Shown in pieces: positions 48,127 to 58,544 of a stretch of DNA of 64,000 nucleotides (the first letter of the stretch is position 1; each line of letters starts with the position of its first letter). The translations under genes were made by a program, and so were the position numbers. This DNA comes from Progne subis subis (Eukaryota; Chordata; Aves; Passeriformes; Hirundinidae): positions 186,001 through 250,000 of the forward strand of contig JAKJHU010000068.1 of NCBI GenBank assembly GCA_022316685.1. Direction: 5' to 3'. The notes below the pieces were generated by a model that saw nothing but the letters and a program-made list of their open reading frames with translations, was not told the origin of the DNA and did not search any database.

Positions 48127-51100
48127 CAGAAATGAGGGGATTCTGTAGGTCCTTACAGGCTGGCAGGACTTGGTTTCTGTAACTTAGGAGGCAGGATCAG
48201 CCGTACAGCCCTTGGAGAATCTCCATATTGTTTACAGAGGGGGACACATGGACGGTGCAGCTGCGGGGAGAGTGACCCTGTAACTCGGTCCGGGTTCCCG
48301 CTGGAGCACAGCCAGAGTGCCGGGTGAGTGGGGAATCCCTCTGGAGCAAATGCCAGAAGCACTCTTCAGCCCCAGCCATCATTCTGAGGGATGGACACAA
48401 ACTGTCTTGGGGTCAGGTGAGGGGCCAAGCAGTGTCACCTCCTCCAGCAGTGCCTCGGTCATTGTCCCAAGCCATTTCCTCTTCATCGCCGTTTCTCTGA
48501 TAGTGCTGGCTAGCTCTGTCTTTAATACCCTGAAACTTTGTCCTCTTTGTTCTGTATTAGATTCCTCTGTGACAATAAATAACTGTCTTTGAAACTCTTT
48601 ATCTGGGCTGTTGAGGGAAACAATCAGCTGTTTGGGAGCTAAGGCGGTTTAGTGAAGTTCAGAGGCAGATTGACTTTCAGGATGGTAGACTGAAGTTCAA
48701 TGTGAGAGCAACCAAACCATGCTCAAAGTGGTTTGATTTAAGTCAGATTTTAATCCTGGTTCAACTCAGCCAGAGAAGAAGACCCTAGTTTAAACCCATC
48801 CACTTTAATCATCTTGTTTTTTGGATGTACTTCACTTCTGTTCTTGGAGGGAACTGGATTTCCAGGTTCTGGCGTAACCATTTCAACATGTTGATTTTCC
48901 ACGGATGAGAGCCTTCGCCCCACAGCTCTGCTGGCCAGCAGGGGGTAGGAGCAGCACCGTATGCAAGCAATTATTTGATTTACTGCTCCAGATGCCTAAT
49001 TTTTCCGTTTTCAACATCTTACAAGATTATTGTATTTTTTATTCACTATTTCAGCCCAGCCACATCTGCACTGAAACAGATAAACTGGGATCCATTCCCA
49101 TTTTAGATCATCAGCAATTAGCTAAAACTGAGGGGGGAAGTATACAGTCACCTTCTGTGTTTGTTGCTGTTAATAAATCCATTTCAGTGCCAGACTCAGC
49201 TCTGGGCAGTCCAGAGCCCCATGCTGCCTGATCCGCAGGTGAAGCCGCAATTCTGGATCCGTGGAAATTCACCGCGCAGCTGCCGGAGCGGCTCAGGAGT
49301 GTTCTCACGTAGGGCTGCAGCTCAACGGAGATTGTCCCACGCTGGCTGCCCCGGCCCCGGCCCCAGCCCGGAAAACCTCCTCCCCAGCCTTGGAGGGCTG
49401 CCAGGCCCTGCTCTGCGGGGGCCTCCTGCACAGTCAGCAGCTCTGTGGCCAGGAGCGCTCCAAACGTGACGGCAGGCGGGATTCAAACTCTATCCCAGAT
49501 GGGCTTGCTCGGGAAAGAAGGGAGTGCTTCAGCCCTCCACTTTTTTGTTTGATTGGTGGTACCTATTTTAATTCTGCTTACTCCAGCCACCTAAAACTAC
49601 CTTGGCCAATCCTCATCCTGTATCACTGGGGGTTTGGGAACGGAGCAACAGATCCCCGAAACCCCCTCACAGCCGGTGTTCCCTGCTCATTGATGCAGCA
49701 CAGTCAGGCACAGAAAGAGCTTTTCCTTTTCACTGCTCAACTTGGGAAACTTTTCCACCTTGCCAGCCCTCCTGGGATGCCAGGGGCTCAGCGCCAGCAG
49801 CTCTGCCCAGGGGATGTAGTGCCCGAGCATTGTCCAGACCTTCCCATCCAGCTCCAAAACATGGTGGGGCTGAGATTTATCCCCCTTGTCCTCCTCCCAT
49901 TCTTTGTTTTCCAGCAGTTTCTTGTGCTGGGACAGAGCAGGAGCAGGGAACGTCCCAGCTCTGTGCTGTACATGGTGTATTTGTATGTGTGCCCAGCACC
50001 AAAATAGACATGTGTGAGACCCATTGAGAGGAAGTGAAAAGTTCACCCTGTACAGTACTACGAATGCAAAAACATGTTGTTGGCTGTTCCCTCCTCCCGC
50101 TCAGTAAACACTTTATGTAAGGCAGGGAGAACTGGAGGGATCCGCATGGGCAAAAACCTTCCACACTCCCCCTCCTCCAAACCCAGGTTTTCCCTGGCAG
50201 CTGGAATTTCGCAGGCCAACCTATTTCCTGCTTTGCAGATCAGTGCAGCCATTCAGCTGGTGGTGGATATTTCTCCTTGGGGTGTGGAAGCTCCATGTCC
50301 CCCTCGCCCCGGGGGTCCCAGGAGTTTGGGGGCCATTCAGCTGGGTGCAGAGCGCAGAAGGGAGGGAGCCCGGCAGCTGCCAGAAAAAGTTGATGTGGGG
50401 AGGGGAGGGAAAATAAAAAAAGAGCTGAACAAAGAGCCTCATTCAGGGCTGCTGGTTGGTTTTCCTGTGGGTGCTCGCAGGAGAACGTTATGTACCGGCA
50501 CAGGCCCCGCTCACACCTCCCCTCCCTAGCTCCTCTCGCTGCTGGCCACGGCCCCAGCGCAGGCCACTGCGCCAAGGCACGCGCCTCGCTGCCCGGGCAG
50601 GCCGCCCACTGGGACGGCCTCTCCCAACACTGAGGATGCAGCGGTGTGGGGCAGCACCCCCAGAAGCACCCTCTGCTATCTCTTCTCCCTGAAGCACCCA
50701 AGGGGAGATGAGTTTCACAGCCTACACTCTGCAAAGCGTACAGTGCCGACCCAGCACTCAACCCAGCATCTCAGCTGCCAAAACCTGCCCACTGCCCTCC
50801 TGGATGCACCTTCCTTGTTCCCCCGCCCAGCTCCTGCAGCTGCTTGTCCCAGGGGCGAGAGCCCGGAAGGTTTGGCTGTGTCACAGACCTGCCCAGCCAG
50901 CAGCGCACCAGAACCTGCCACCGCGTCCCACGCAGCCACAGCTCACCTGTCAGAGCTGGCCACGGGCTCAGGAGACGCAGGGTCACCCCCCGTGTGCCTG
51001 TCACCCCCAGCCACAACCAGGGACCCTGGTGTAAAGGTCACCTACCCCACCAGGCACTTAGGGGGCACAGTAAAAAAAACCGTGGCCTCAGCCCTTCTGT

Positions 51101-51343
51101 TACTTGGACACAGAGGATCCCGCCGGCATCTGTGCCAACCCAGTGTTCCAAAACAGTGTGTAAATTTACCTAAGAGTGACTTTTTGGCCCACAGAGCTGC
51201 TGGGAAAAAACATGAAGCCAGGGACTCCTCCATCGAACTTAGCCCATGGGGCAGGAATTTGCTCCCCACCATACAGGGGGCACAGTTTGCACCCGATGTG
51301 AGCCAGGGCACTCGCTGAGTCCCTTTTTACATCTCCTCCCTTC

Positions 51344-51379
51344 TTCCTCCTCCTCCTCTTCCTCCTCCTCCTTCTTCCC
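51344..51379. repeat. (CTC)n pyrimidine repeat
   Basis: CTC/CTT triplet run about 36 bp long upstream of DDIT4. Confidence 0.92.
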
Positions 51380-51823
51380 AGCTCCTCCCGCTGCAGCCTG
51401 CAAAAGAGCTGAACTCAGCACATCCCAGGCAGGGGCCCAGCCAAGGACCCTCCTCAATGCCAGCCGCTCCTCCGGCTCCTGTTTAACCCTTTGCAAAGCC
51501 AGGCTGGAAATCAGGACGATCGAGTAAATCTCATCACAGATGGGGACGGGCATAGCTGGCTGGGAACAGACTGTCCAGAAAGCCTCAATCTCTGCTCTCC
51601 CAGAAATGACAGCAGGTCAGGGGGAAAGACACACTGCTCGTCTACAGAAACCACACTGGGTTTACTGCCAGCAGCAGGACCAGGGGAGGGGAAGTGCAGG
51701 GATTACCAACACTGTAGCTAAAACTTTACTTTCCAGCCCAAAACCATTCCTAGAGGCCCTGCTGCAGAGAAGTGGCCTGCATCTCAGCTTCTTCTGGGAA
51801 GCAGAAGGAGCTGCCAGCCCCAC

Positions 51824-51871
51824 ACTCCCTCCCCTCCCTTCCCTTCCCCTCCCCTCCCTTCCCCTCCCCTC
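51824..51871. repeat. (CCCTTCCCCT)n pyrimidine repeat
   Basis: Imperfect CCCTTCCC/CCCCTCCC repeat, pure pyrimidine on the plus strand. Confidence 0.93.
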
Positions 51872-53460
51872 TGGATTATTTTATTGCATTTAAAAATGCA
51901 ATATTTATTGCATTTCCCTTTAAAACTTGCCATCACCCCAAAGCTGCTTGCTCCCCTGCCTACCAGATGTTATGGCAAAGAAAGAAAAATATTTATGCTG
52001 GGCTCCAGAATTCCAGCTTATTTTTAGCGAGGTGCCTTCCCTGTGGTCCTTTGCCTCTTTTTTGTTTATTTGCTGCTTTCCCCCTGTTTTGACCCCTTCA
52101 AACCAGTAGATAGATCCTCATCTATTTTCAGCCTCATCCAGCCGATGTTCGTACCAATGACTTGGTGGCTGTGGGGAGAAATAACCCACAGGTTACATTT
52201 TGTGAAAAACAGGATCCCAAGCACCATCCAGCTGAGTGTGCAAATATTGGGGTGTATTTTTAACAGCTGGGGTTGGAGGATTGTTCATGTTTCCTCCCAA
52301 AAAGCCGAGGAGTAGCTCTGCAAGCTGCAGGCGCAAGCCAGGACTTGTTCCCAACTCCCCACACATCTCCTCTGTTCCCTGGGACGCTACCCACTCCCCC
52401 AGCCTGGACTTCCACGCCCAAAATGCTGATGGGATTCGCTGTCTGATCCCTAAAAAGCAGCTTCAGCTGGGGGGCTCAGACCCTCTGCACCTTTTGGGTG
52501 GGAAGTCACAGGCAGTGGGCGGGTGACTCCCCTCGCTCCTGTCCACCGTGTTCTCTGCACCGTGTTTATCGCCGGGCTCTTGACAATCTCAGCTCGGGAA
52601 GGACAGGAGCCAAGATAGGTCCCGGGGTGGCTTCAGCCCCTCCGATAAAGCCGCGGACAGCGCAGCGGGAGGACAAACAAAGCCCTTTATCTCCAGTTCG
52701 GCTCCTTGAGCTGCTCAGGGTCTGGCTTTGGAAAGGTCACGTACGCGGGGAGCGGCACGCAGGACCCGCGGCTGCGGGGGACGCGCTGCCAGAGCGGAGT
52801 CTCGGGCGTGTCCTGGCCCAGTTTTAGGAGACATCAGGGAAGGCAGATGGGGATCACCCCCAGCCTGACACCGAGCAAAACCCTCTCCCAGCCTGGTCGT
52901 GCCCTGCCCCCGCACCCCCTCATCTTCAACGAGTTTCGCTCCACCATCCGTTGCTGCCCTAAGAAACCGGGACAAGGCCAGCGAGCGGGACACCAGGATC
53001 ACCCGCGGGCTCCGGTTCGCTCTGTCCCTGGAGCGGGGCGGGAGAGCTCAGCCCCATCCCGTGCCAGGGCAGCAGGACCCGGCCGCGCCGGTGCCATCAC
53101 GCAAACAGCCCCTGGAAGACGAGGCGGATCAAACCCCAACCCACAGGGGAACCCTCATTGCCTTCCTGGCCCTGGGAGGGCTCGGGGACCGCGGGGACAC
53201 AGCGGGTGTCCCCTTCCCCTACGGAACGTGAGGGATGGGCTGGCCCCGGGGATGCAGGAGTGAGCCCGGGCGCTGGGGGGGGTGCCCGGGGTGCTGTCCG
53301 GCCCGGGGGGGTGCGGGGCTGGGGGAGCCCCGGAACCCGGGCCGGCCCTGACGCAACCGCGGGTCCCGCTTGCCGCGCCCGGGGCCACGGCGGCCGCCAG
53401 GAGGCGTGGCCTGCCCGCGAGGGGCGTGACGCGAGAAGGGGGCGTGGCATTCCCGCTGTC

Positions 53461-53624
53461 ACCGGGCAGGAGAGACGCCGCGGACGTGCCCCGCGCTCCC
53501 ATTGGCGGATACGGAGAGGGGGCGTGGCCCGCCGTACCGTGCCGATATAAGGGTGGGGCGCGGGCGGTGCGGGCAGAGCGGCGGCGGAGTCGGGCTTGTG
53601 TTCCGTGGTTTTGAGTCCAGATCC
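53461..53624 (+). promoter_or_regulatory. DDIT4: DDIT4 core promoter and 5' UTR
   Basis: A CpG island with a TATA-like GATATAAGG (TATAA at 53546-53550), an inverted CCAAT box ATTGG (53501-53505), a hypoxia-response-type core ACGTG (53484-53488) and several GGGCGTGGC GC/KLF boxes (for example 53435 and 53521). Transcription would start near 53577, leaving a 5' UTR of about 50 nt. The bases before the ATG (TTTTGAGTCCAG) also resemble a splice acceptor, so an upstream non-coding exon is an alternative. DDIT4 induction by hypoxia through HIF-1 is established; use of this ACGTG is inferred. Confidence 0.65.
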
Positions 53625-53721
53625 ATGCCCGGGCTGTGGGAGCGGCTCGCGGGCGGCTCTCGGGGCCGCCTGGAGACCTCCGACTGCGAGTCTCTGGGCA
53701 GCGTCTCTGGCTCGGAGGGAG
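53625..53721 (+). CDS. DDIT4: DDIT4 first coding exon
   Basis: Encodes 32 residues plus one base, MPGLWERL to SVSGSEG, ending at donor GTGAGT. Confidence 0.95.
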
Positions 53722-54421
53722 GTGAGTGCGTGTCCCTCAAGGGCTGGAGGATGGATGAGGACCCCCGGCTGGAGAGGGTGGGTGGTACGGCGCCAAGCCC
53801 CTGTTAACACCCCCAAAGCCCTGGCTCGGTGTTTCCCAGAACCAGCAGCACACCCCTGATACACCCCTCAACACCTGAGATCGGTGTCTCCCGCACCCAT
53901 GGGACCCCTGGTGCTGACGTGCCTGTGTTCCCTCTGCAGATGCTGAGTACGCCGAGGTGGTCTCCCTGCCGGACATGGACCTGGAGCTGCTGCACGACCC
54001 CGAGGACGAGCTGCTGTGCGCCAACCTGATGGATGTGGTGCAGGCCACGCTGGGCCGGGCCCCGCTGGGTGCCAAGCGCTGCTCCCGGCTCCTGATGCCG
54101 GCCCAGCTCCGGGCGCAGGTGCGGACGGAGCTTCTGCGCCTGGCGTGCAGCGAACCCTGCGGGCTGCGCGGGGCCCTCCTGGACCTGTGCGTGGAGTACG
54201 GCAAGGCCTGCCACGACGTGGGGCACATCGCAGCCGATCCCGCCGTGGTGCCCACCTTCCAGCTTACCCTGGTGCTCCGGCTGGACTCCCGCCTCTGGCC
54301 CAAGATCCAGGGCCTCTTCGCCTCGGGGCCGGCCTTCGCGCCGCTGAAGCTGAGTACGGGCTTCAGGGTAATGAAGAAGAAACTGTACAGCTCCGAGCAG
54401 CTGCTCATCGAGGAGTGCTGA
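53625..54421 (+). CDS. DDIT4: DDIT4 (REDD1/RTP801), stress-induced mTORC1 inhibitor (whole coding span, spliced)
   Basis: DDIT4 is a cytosolic protein induced by hypoxia, DNA damage, glucocorticoid and ER stress; it acts through TSC1/TSC2 to restrain mTORC1. Two coding exons, 53625-53721 and 53940-54421, join in phase 1 (GGTGAG donor, CCTCTGCAG acceptor) to give 579 nt, 192 aa. The N-terminus [20 protein letters not shown] is short. The acidic DCESLGS and [12 protein letters not shown] motifs follow, then the folded RTP801-like core with [36 protein letters not shown] and the C-terminus [20 protein letters not shown]. The CGLR and KKKLYSS regions reported as functional hot spots in human REDD1 are intact. 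Human DDIT4 has 232 residues; the missing residues are mostly from the N-terminal disordered region and a loop before LSTGFRV. Codon third positions are very GC-rich. Confidence 0.97.
53940..54421 (+). CDS. DDIT4: DDIT4 second coding exon
   Basis: Acceptor CCCTCTGCAG. Encodes [20 protein letters not shown] through to LLIEEC with TGA at 54419-54421, holding the whole folded core of the protein. Confidence 0.97.
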
Positions 54422-55059
54422 TGGGCCGGGCCGGAGGAGCCACTTCCCAAGTGCTTTGAAAGAGCCGGGCAGAACGCGGCAGCTCCTGGCAGCCGCTGTA
54501 GTTTAGGTTAGGCTGGAGTAGGGCTGTAGGTGGAAATAGTTCGGGCAGGCCGAGGCCTGGTCCGTGGGGACCTGCCCGTGTCGGGACATCCCTGGCGTGG
54601 AGCATCCGGGACCCTGGCGGAGGTCGCTTCACGCCGTCAATGATTGTGGGATGATCCCGGCGACCGCGCTCCCGGAGGCGGCAGCGGGGCTGCTGGAGGG
54701 ATGCTGGTCTCCTGATGGCTGATCAATCGTGGGGTTTTTTTTGTAAACCAGGATTGTAATCAATGGGGTCTCAGGGGGAGGGGGAGCGTGGCAGTGAGCG
54801 ACAGCCGAGGGGGTGCGGATCAAAGGCAAAGGCCAGCTGCCGGCAGAACCCAGTGCTGGCTCCCAGGGTCTGGAATTGTGTCTTTGATCACGAGAGCGGT
54901 GGGAGCGGGGCGCGTGAGGTGCCGCGGGGCCGGAGGGCAGGACCCCCGGCCCTGACACGCTGGGGGCACTTCGTTGGTTACAGTTTACACTCATACACTT
55001 GATGTTCAAGTGCGAGAATTCCTATGCAATCGTGTCGGGTGTTTTTTTTTTACTTTTCT

Positions 55060-55065
55060 AATAAA
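55060..55065 (+). terminator. DDIT4: DDIT4 polyadenylation signal
   Basis: AATAAA about 640 nt after the stop codon, preceded by a T run and followed by TTGTCTTGATTG. Cleavage would fall near 55085. Confidence 0.75.
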
Positions 55066-55268
55066 ACTTGTCTTGATTGATAATCCGCCGACTCCCTGTT
55101 TGTCACCTCTGCTCGGGGGAGGGATGATGCAACCACTGGTTCGAAATTCCCTGCTGGCACCCTGGGGAAGCTCTTCCCTCTCAGGGCAGCCCCTATGGTA
55201 GGAGCTGGATGCTTTGGCAGTGGTGGGGAATCCCGCTGCGCCCACTCCTAATGGGATCCACGGGGCTG

Positions 55269-55289
55269 TGACTCAGGGGGGCTGAGTCA
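55269..55289. promoter_or_regulatory. Inverted pair of AP-1/MARE-like sites
   Basis: TGACTCAG at 55269-55276 and its reverse complement CTGAGTCA at 55282-55289, separated by GGGGG. Both contain the 7-bp AP-1 core. The second, GGCTGAGTCAGGC, also resembles a MAF/NRF2 recognition element. It lies about 200 bp after the DDIT4 polyadenylation signal. Function inferred. Confidence 0.5.
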
Positions 55290-55426
55290 GGCTCCCGAGC
55301 CAGCCCTGGGCCGGCTCACGGGCAGCGAGGAGCACCCCAGCACCCGGCCGGGGGCTGCTGCTCCTCCCCTGGCAGCCGCGGCGGGGAATTTGGGCAGAAA
55401 CGCAGGCGAATGGGCCAAACGGGGAC

Positions 55427-55449
55427 TGAGGAGGAGGAGGAGGAGGAGG
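55427..55449. repeat. (GGA)n trinucleotide repeat
   Basis: About seven tandem GAG/GGA triplets. Confidence 0.9.
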
Positions 55450-55678
55450 GCGGTGACACCTGCCGGGGGGGAGCACGCCCCAGCCCCAAACACACTCTGC
55501 GACACAGGCCAATTACCCAAACCTGCAATTAGAGGCCTCGGGGAAGAGGCTTTCACTCAAGGATAATTAAGCTGCTTGGCAAACGAGGAGCCCGTGGAAG
55601 GTGTGGGGATAAAAGCAGCCTGAAAAACCATTTCCATTCACATGTGAGCTTGTTCTGACTCAGCCTTGGGTTGATTTT

Positions 55679-55699
55679 TCTTTTTTTTTTTTTTTTTTC
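55679..55699. repeat. Poly-T tract
   Basis: T-rich run with C interruptions downstream of DDIT4. Confidence 0.85.
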
Positions 55700-56421
55700 T
55701 TTTTGAAGTACCCCTGTGGACAAACTATCACTATGGACAGACAAACTCTTTTTGATGAGACTTTTCTCCACAAAACCGTTTCTTTTTGCCATGAATGACC
55801 CATAACTGGAGTGTTGGGAGCAGAGACTGCTCACTGGTGTAAATATCACCTTGGAGCAGTCAGGGTCACAAGCAGTGCCAGGCTCACAGAGCTGGAAATG
55901 CACCTTTACACACACACGTTTTGCAAAGAGGGAGGATTTCCCCTAAAATTTTGGTGTCTGGAGCATTTCTCAAAGGATCACATGCTCGAGCATCCCCCTC
56001 TTCACGTGAGGGGCATCCCCTGTGGGGTCATCCATCACAAACCACCCCCGGAGACACTGAGAGGGGTGAAAAGGGAGCTCCAAACCCCAAGATCCTTGGC
56101 CAGGGTGGCAGTAGTGCCAGCCCAGGCTGGAGGCAGTGTGTTGATCCCAGGGTGCAGCAGGAGATTTATGGCGTGGTGATGGCAGAACTGCCAGCGGCTC
56201 AGCTGGGACTGGCTGTGCCGTCAGCCCTGCTGAGGCATTCTGAGGCAGGGAGTGGTATTTATAGCTCCAGAAATACGTGGATTTTTAAATACCGAGCTCC
56301 CAAGGGGGTGGCCCTGCTCCTTGTGCTGCCGGCAGCAGTGTGATCCCTGCTCATCCTCCACCAGCTGCTCTAGGGAAGGCAAGGGGCTCCACATCCCATT
56401 TTTTTAAATTATCAAGCCAAG

Positions 56422-56440
56422 AAAACAAACAAACAAACCA
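56422..56440. repeat. (AAAC)n short repeat
   Basis: Four AAAC-type units between DDIT4 and the LTR. Confidence 0.8.
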
Positions 56441-57096
56441 ACCAAGCCACCAAAACTCCCAAGAGCCAACACAGAGTGATGGCACAACCTCTGTCTTGTG
56501 GGTGCCTAGCACAACCTTCCATGTGGGACCACGTGCCCCCGGAACGCCCCAGTCACAGCCCCAGCTCTGAAGGTGAAACTGCTTTTATTTATAGCAAAAT
56601 GGCCTTTCCATGAGAATTTTGGGGGTGTCTCCAGGTGCCTGGGGTTTGGCATCTCCTTGGAAGGTGCAGAAACTTCCAGCAAGGCTGGATCAAATGTCTC
56701 CCAGGGCACGGGGTTAGGCAAAGGGATATTTTGGGACCCAGGAAGAATCAATGGGGCTATTTGTAGCACCAGCATCAGCCCAGGTGCCAGCAGAGAAAAG
56801 GGAGATTTTTGAGGGCACCTGCAGCAATAAGGCAAATGAGGATTTAAATCCTAGGATATCACTAAACTCTCATGTTTTTGCTACCAAAAATATTGATGAG
56901 GGGAAGACGGGTCCCCTTGGCTCCCTACCTGTCAGAGGAGGATGTTCCTGGAGCACCTGCCTTCCTTTGATGCCTCCCTGCCTTTGGCAGCCGCTCCAAT
57001 TAAAAGCTTGGGCTAATGAGCTAATGGGCAGCTCAAACCACCCACACCTTTGGTGAGTGGGCAGGGACCAACACACCCTGAAATTCCGAGTGTCTC

Positions 57097-57748
57097 TGTC
57101 CTAAAGTGACTTTATGATGCTTGTATCCCCAGACATCTGTTCTGTTTGTGCTGTATATTGAGTCCTGTGCCTTTAAGACTGGTTCTAAGAGCAAGGAGAA
57201 GCACGGAGTTTGTTTTGAGAAAACTGCCTGACTCCTCCACATTCCTCTCTGGACAGACAGTGTGTTCGGCTGAGGCTTGGAGAGACTGCAGGACAGAGGT
57301 TTTCTGCTTTTAGTTTCAGCTAGCTAGGGCAGAGAAGTTCCCTGGACTATTTTTTTTTTCCTTTTTTTATTCTTGGGACTGTTTAAACCTGTTCTGGACT
57401 GTAAAAACCCAGGGGAGCACTGGGGGCTGCACCTGCGGCCCACCGGGGCCTGGAGCTCGGCATTTTCCAGCAGCGCCGGAGGGACTGGGACTGAGGAGAG
57501 ACTGAGAGAGAGCCGAGCTCCACCCACGGCAAGGACTTTCTCAATTTGCCATCTCACTTCAGAAGGAGAGGTTTTATTGTTTCATATTATTCATTCTTTA
57601 TACTTGTATGCACTTTGTTAAATAAAATCGTTTTTTCCACCTTTCTCTGAGGAAGTTCTTTGCTGGTTGGGGGGAGGGGCAGTTTGGGTTTGCTCCCCGG
57701 AGGGAGCCCATTCAGAGATTTTCTCCCACATTTTGCCCTAAACCAGGA
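57097..57748 (+). mobile_element. Solo ERVL-like LTR (about 652 bp)
   Basis: The block starts TGTCCTAAAGTGAC and ends AACCAGGA, with 5-bp repeats GTCTC at 57092-57096 and 57749-57753. A canonical AATAAA at 57621-57626, about 120 bp before the 3' end, fits an R/U5 arrangement. The start TGTCCT predicts an end AGGACA; the last CA seems to be missing. No second LTR or retroviral coding sequence is present. The exact ends rest on the short duplication and are less certain than for the other two LTRs. Confidence 0.7.
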
Positions 57749-57753
57749 GTCTC

Positions 57754-58544
57754 CCATCACTTTGGGCTGGGACTGACCCAAAATGCAGCAACACCACCCC
57801 AAAACCTGGGCTGTGGATGAGCCCTGTGCTGGTAGGGCTGACTCAACGCCATAGGGGAAATGACAGGGACATGACCCTTGGCCTCTGAGAGGAGGGGAGA
57901 AAAGGGAAAGGGGAGAAATTGCCACCCTTGCCCTCTGAGAGAAGGGGAAAAAAAGGGAAAAGGGGGAAACTCCCATCCAAATCTTCCAGCACTTTGGTGC
58001 GTGGGCCTGGGGAGGAAGAGGGAGGTGCTGGGGGGCCCAGCCTGCCCCAAGGAGAGCGATGTGAGCAAAAGAGACCCATCCCAAATCCATCCCTGAGGTG
58101 TTGGGCAGCAGCCAGCAGTGTCCAAGCCACAGCCAAGCCTTCCTGCCCACCTGACGGGGATTGTGTCCAAAGGCACCTTCCAATGCCAGGATAATGCTGC
58201 TGGGCCTGTGGCAACCTAGGATGAGAATAAGGCGTCCCCCAAAAGAGCTCAGCTGGAGGATGTGGGGCTAATGGGAAGGGAGGAAAGCCCTTCTGGGAAC
58301 ATCCCAGTGGAACGGGTCTGAAGCAGAGGTGTCCCGCAGGGTATTCACTGTCACCTTGCCAGGACTCACAGGGGCACCATCCCTCCTCCCTGTCCTTCCC
58401 TCTCCCACCTCAAGGCAGCCCCCACAGGGCCAGAGTTCTCAGCCATTGGGATGGCAAAGACCCTAGATTCCATCCACTGCCAAGGAGCTGCAAAACCAGA
58501 GCTGGCTAGAGCAGGGATCCACAGGACACCAACCCAGCTGGAGC
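57754..58544. other. Intergenic, LTR to DNAJB12 3' end
   Basis: Contains two similar purine-rich segments (GGGAGAAATTGCCACC near 57910 and GGGGGAAACTCCCATCC near 57962), each preceded by a CTCTGAGAGnAGGGGA unit, forming a short imperfect tandem repeat. No gene recognised. Confidence 0.5.

Larger units (their letters stand above)
48146..53460. other. Intergenic, ANAPC16 to DDIT4
   Basis: About 5.3 kb with pyrimidine-rich simple repeats (51344-51379 and 51824-51871) and rising GC content toward DDIT4. Several open frames of 100-250 codons exist, but none shows a recognisable domain, and their overlap on both strands reflects GC content. Stress-response enhancers of DDIT4 could lie here but none can be named. 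Confidence 0.55.
55086..57091. other. Intergenic downstream of DDIT4
   Basis: It carries a paired AP-1/MARE-like palindrome (55269-55289), a GGA repeat (55427-55449), a poly-T tract (55679-55699) and an (AAAC)n run (56422-56440). No gene recognised. Confidence 0.6.

Noticed and set aside
49261..50027. 248-codon frame between ANAPC16 and DDIT4
   Set aside because: No domain recognised, overlaps other frames on both strands, no promoter or polyadenylation context.
50644..51318. 224-codon frame upstream of DDIT4
   Set aside because: Low-complexity Pro/Ser/Ala composition explained by GC-rich DNA; no recognisable family.
53097..53864. 255-codon minus-strand frame overlapping the DDIT4 promoter
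   Set aside because: Shadow of CpG-rich promoter DNA and of the DDIT4 first exon.
53737..54450. 237-codon minus-strand frame across DDIT4
   Set aside because: It is the antisense shadow of the DDIT4 coding exon with high third-position GC.
54016..54459. 147-codon plus-strand frame inside DDIT4 exon 2
   Set aside because: Shifted-frame shadow of DDIT4.
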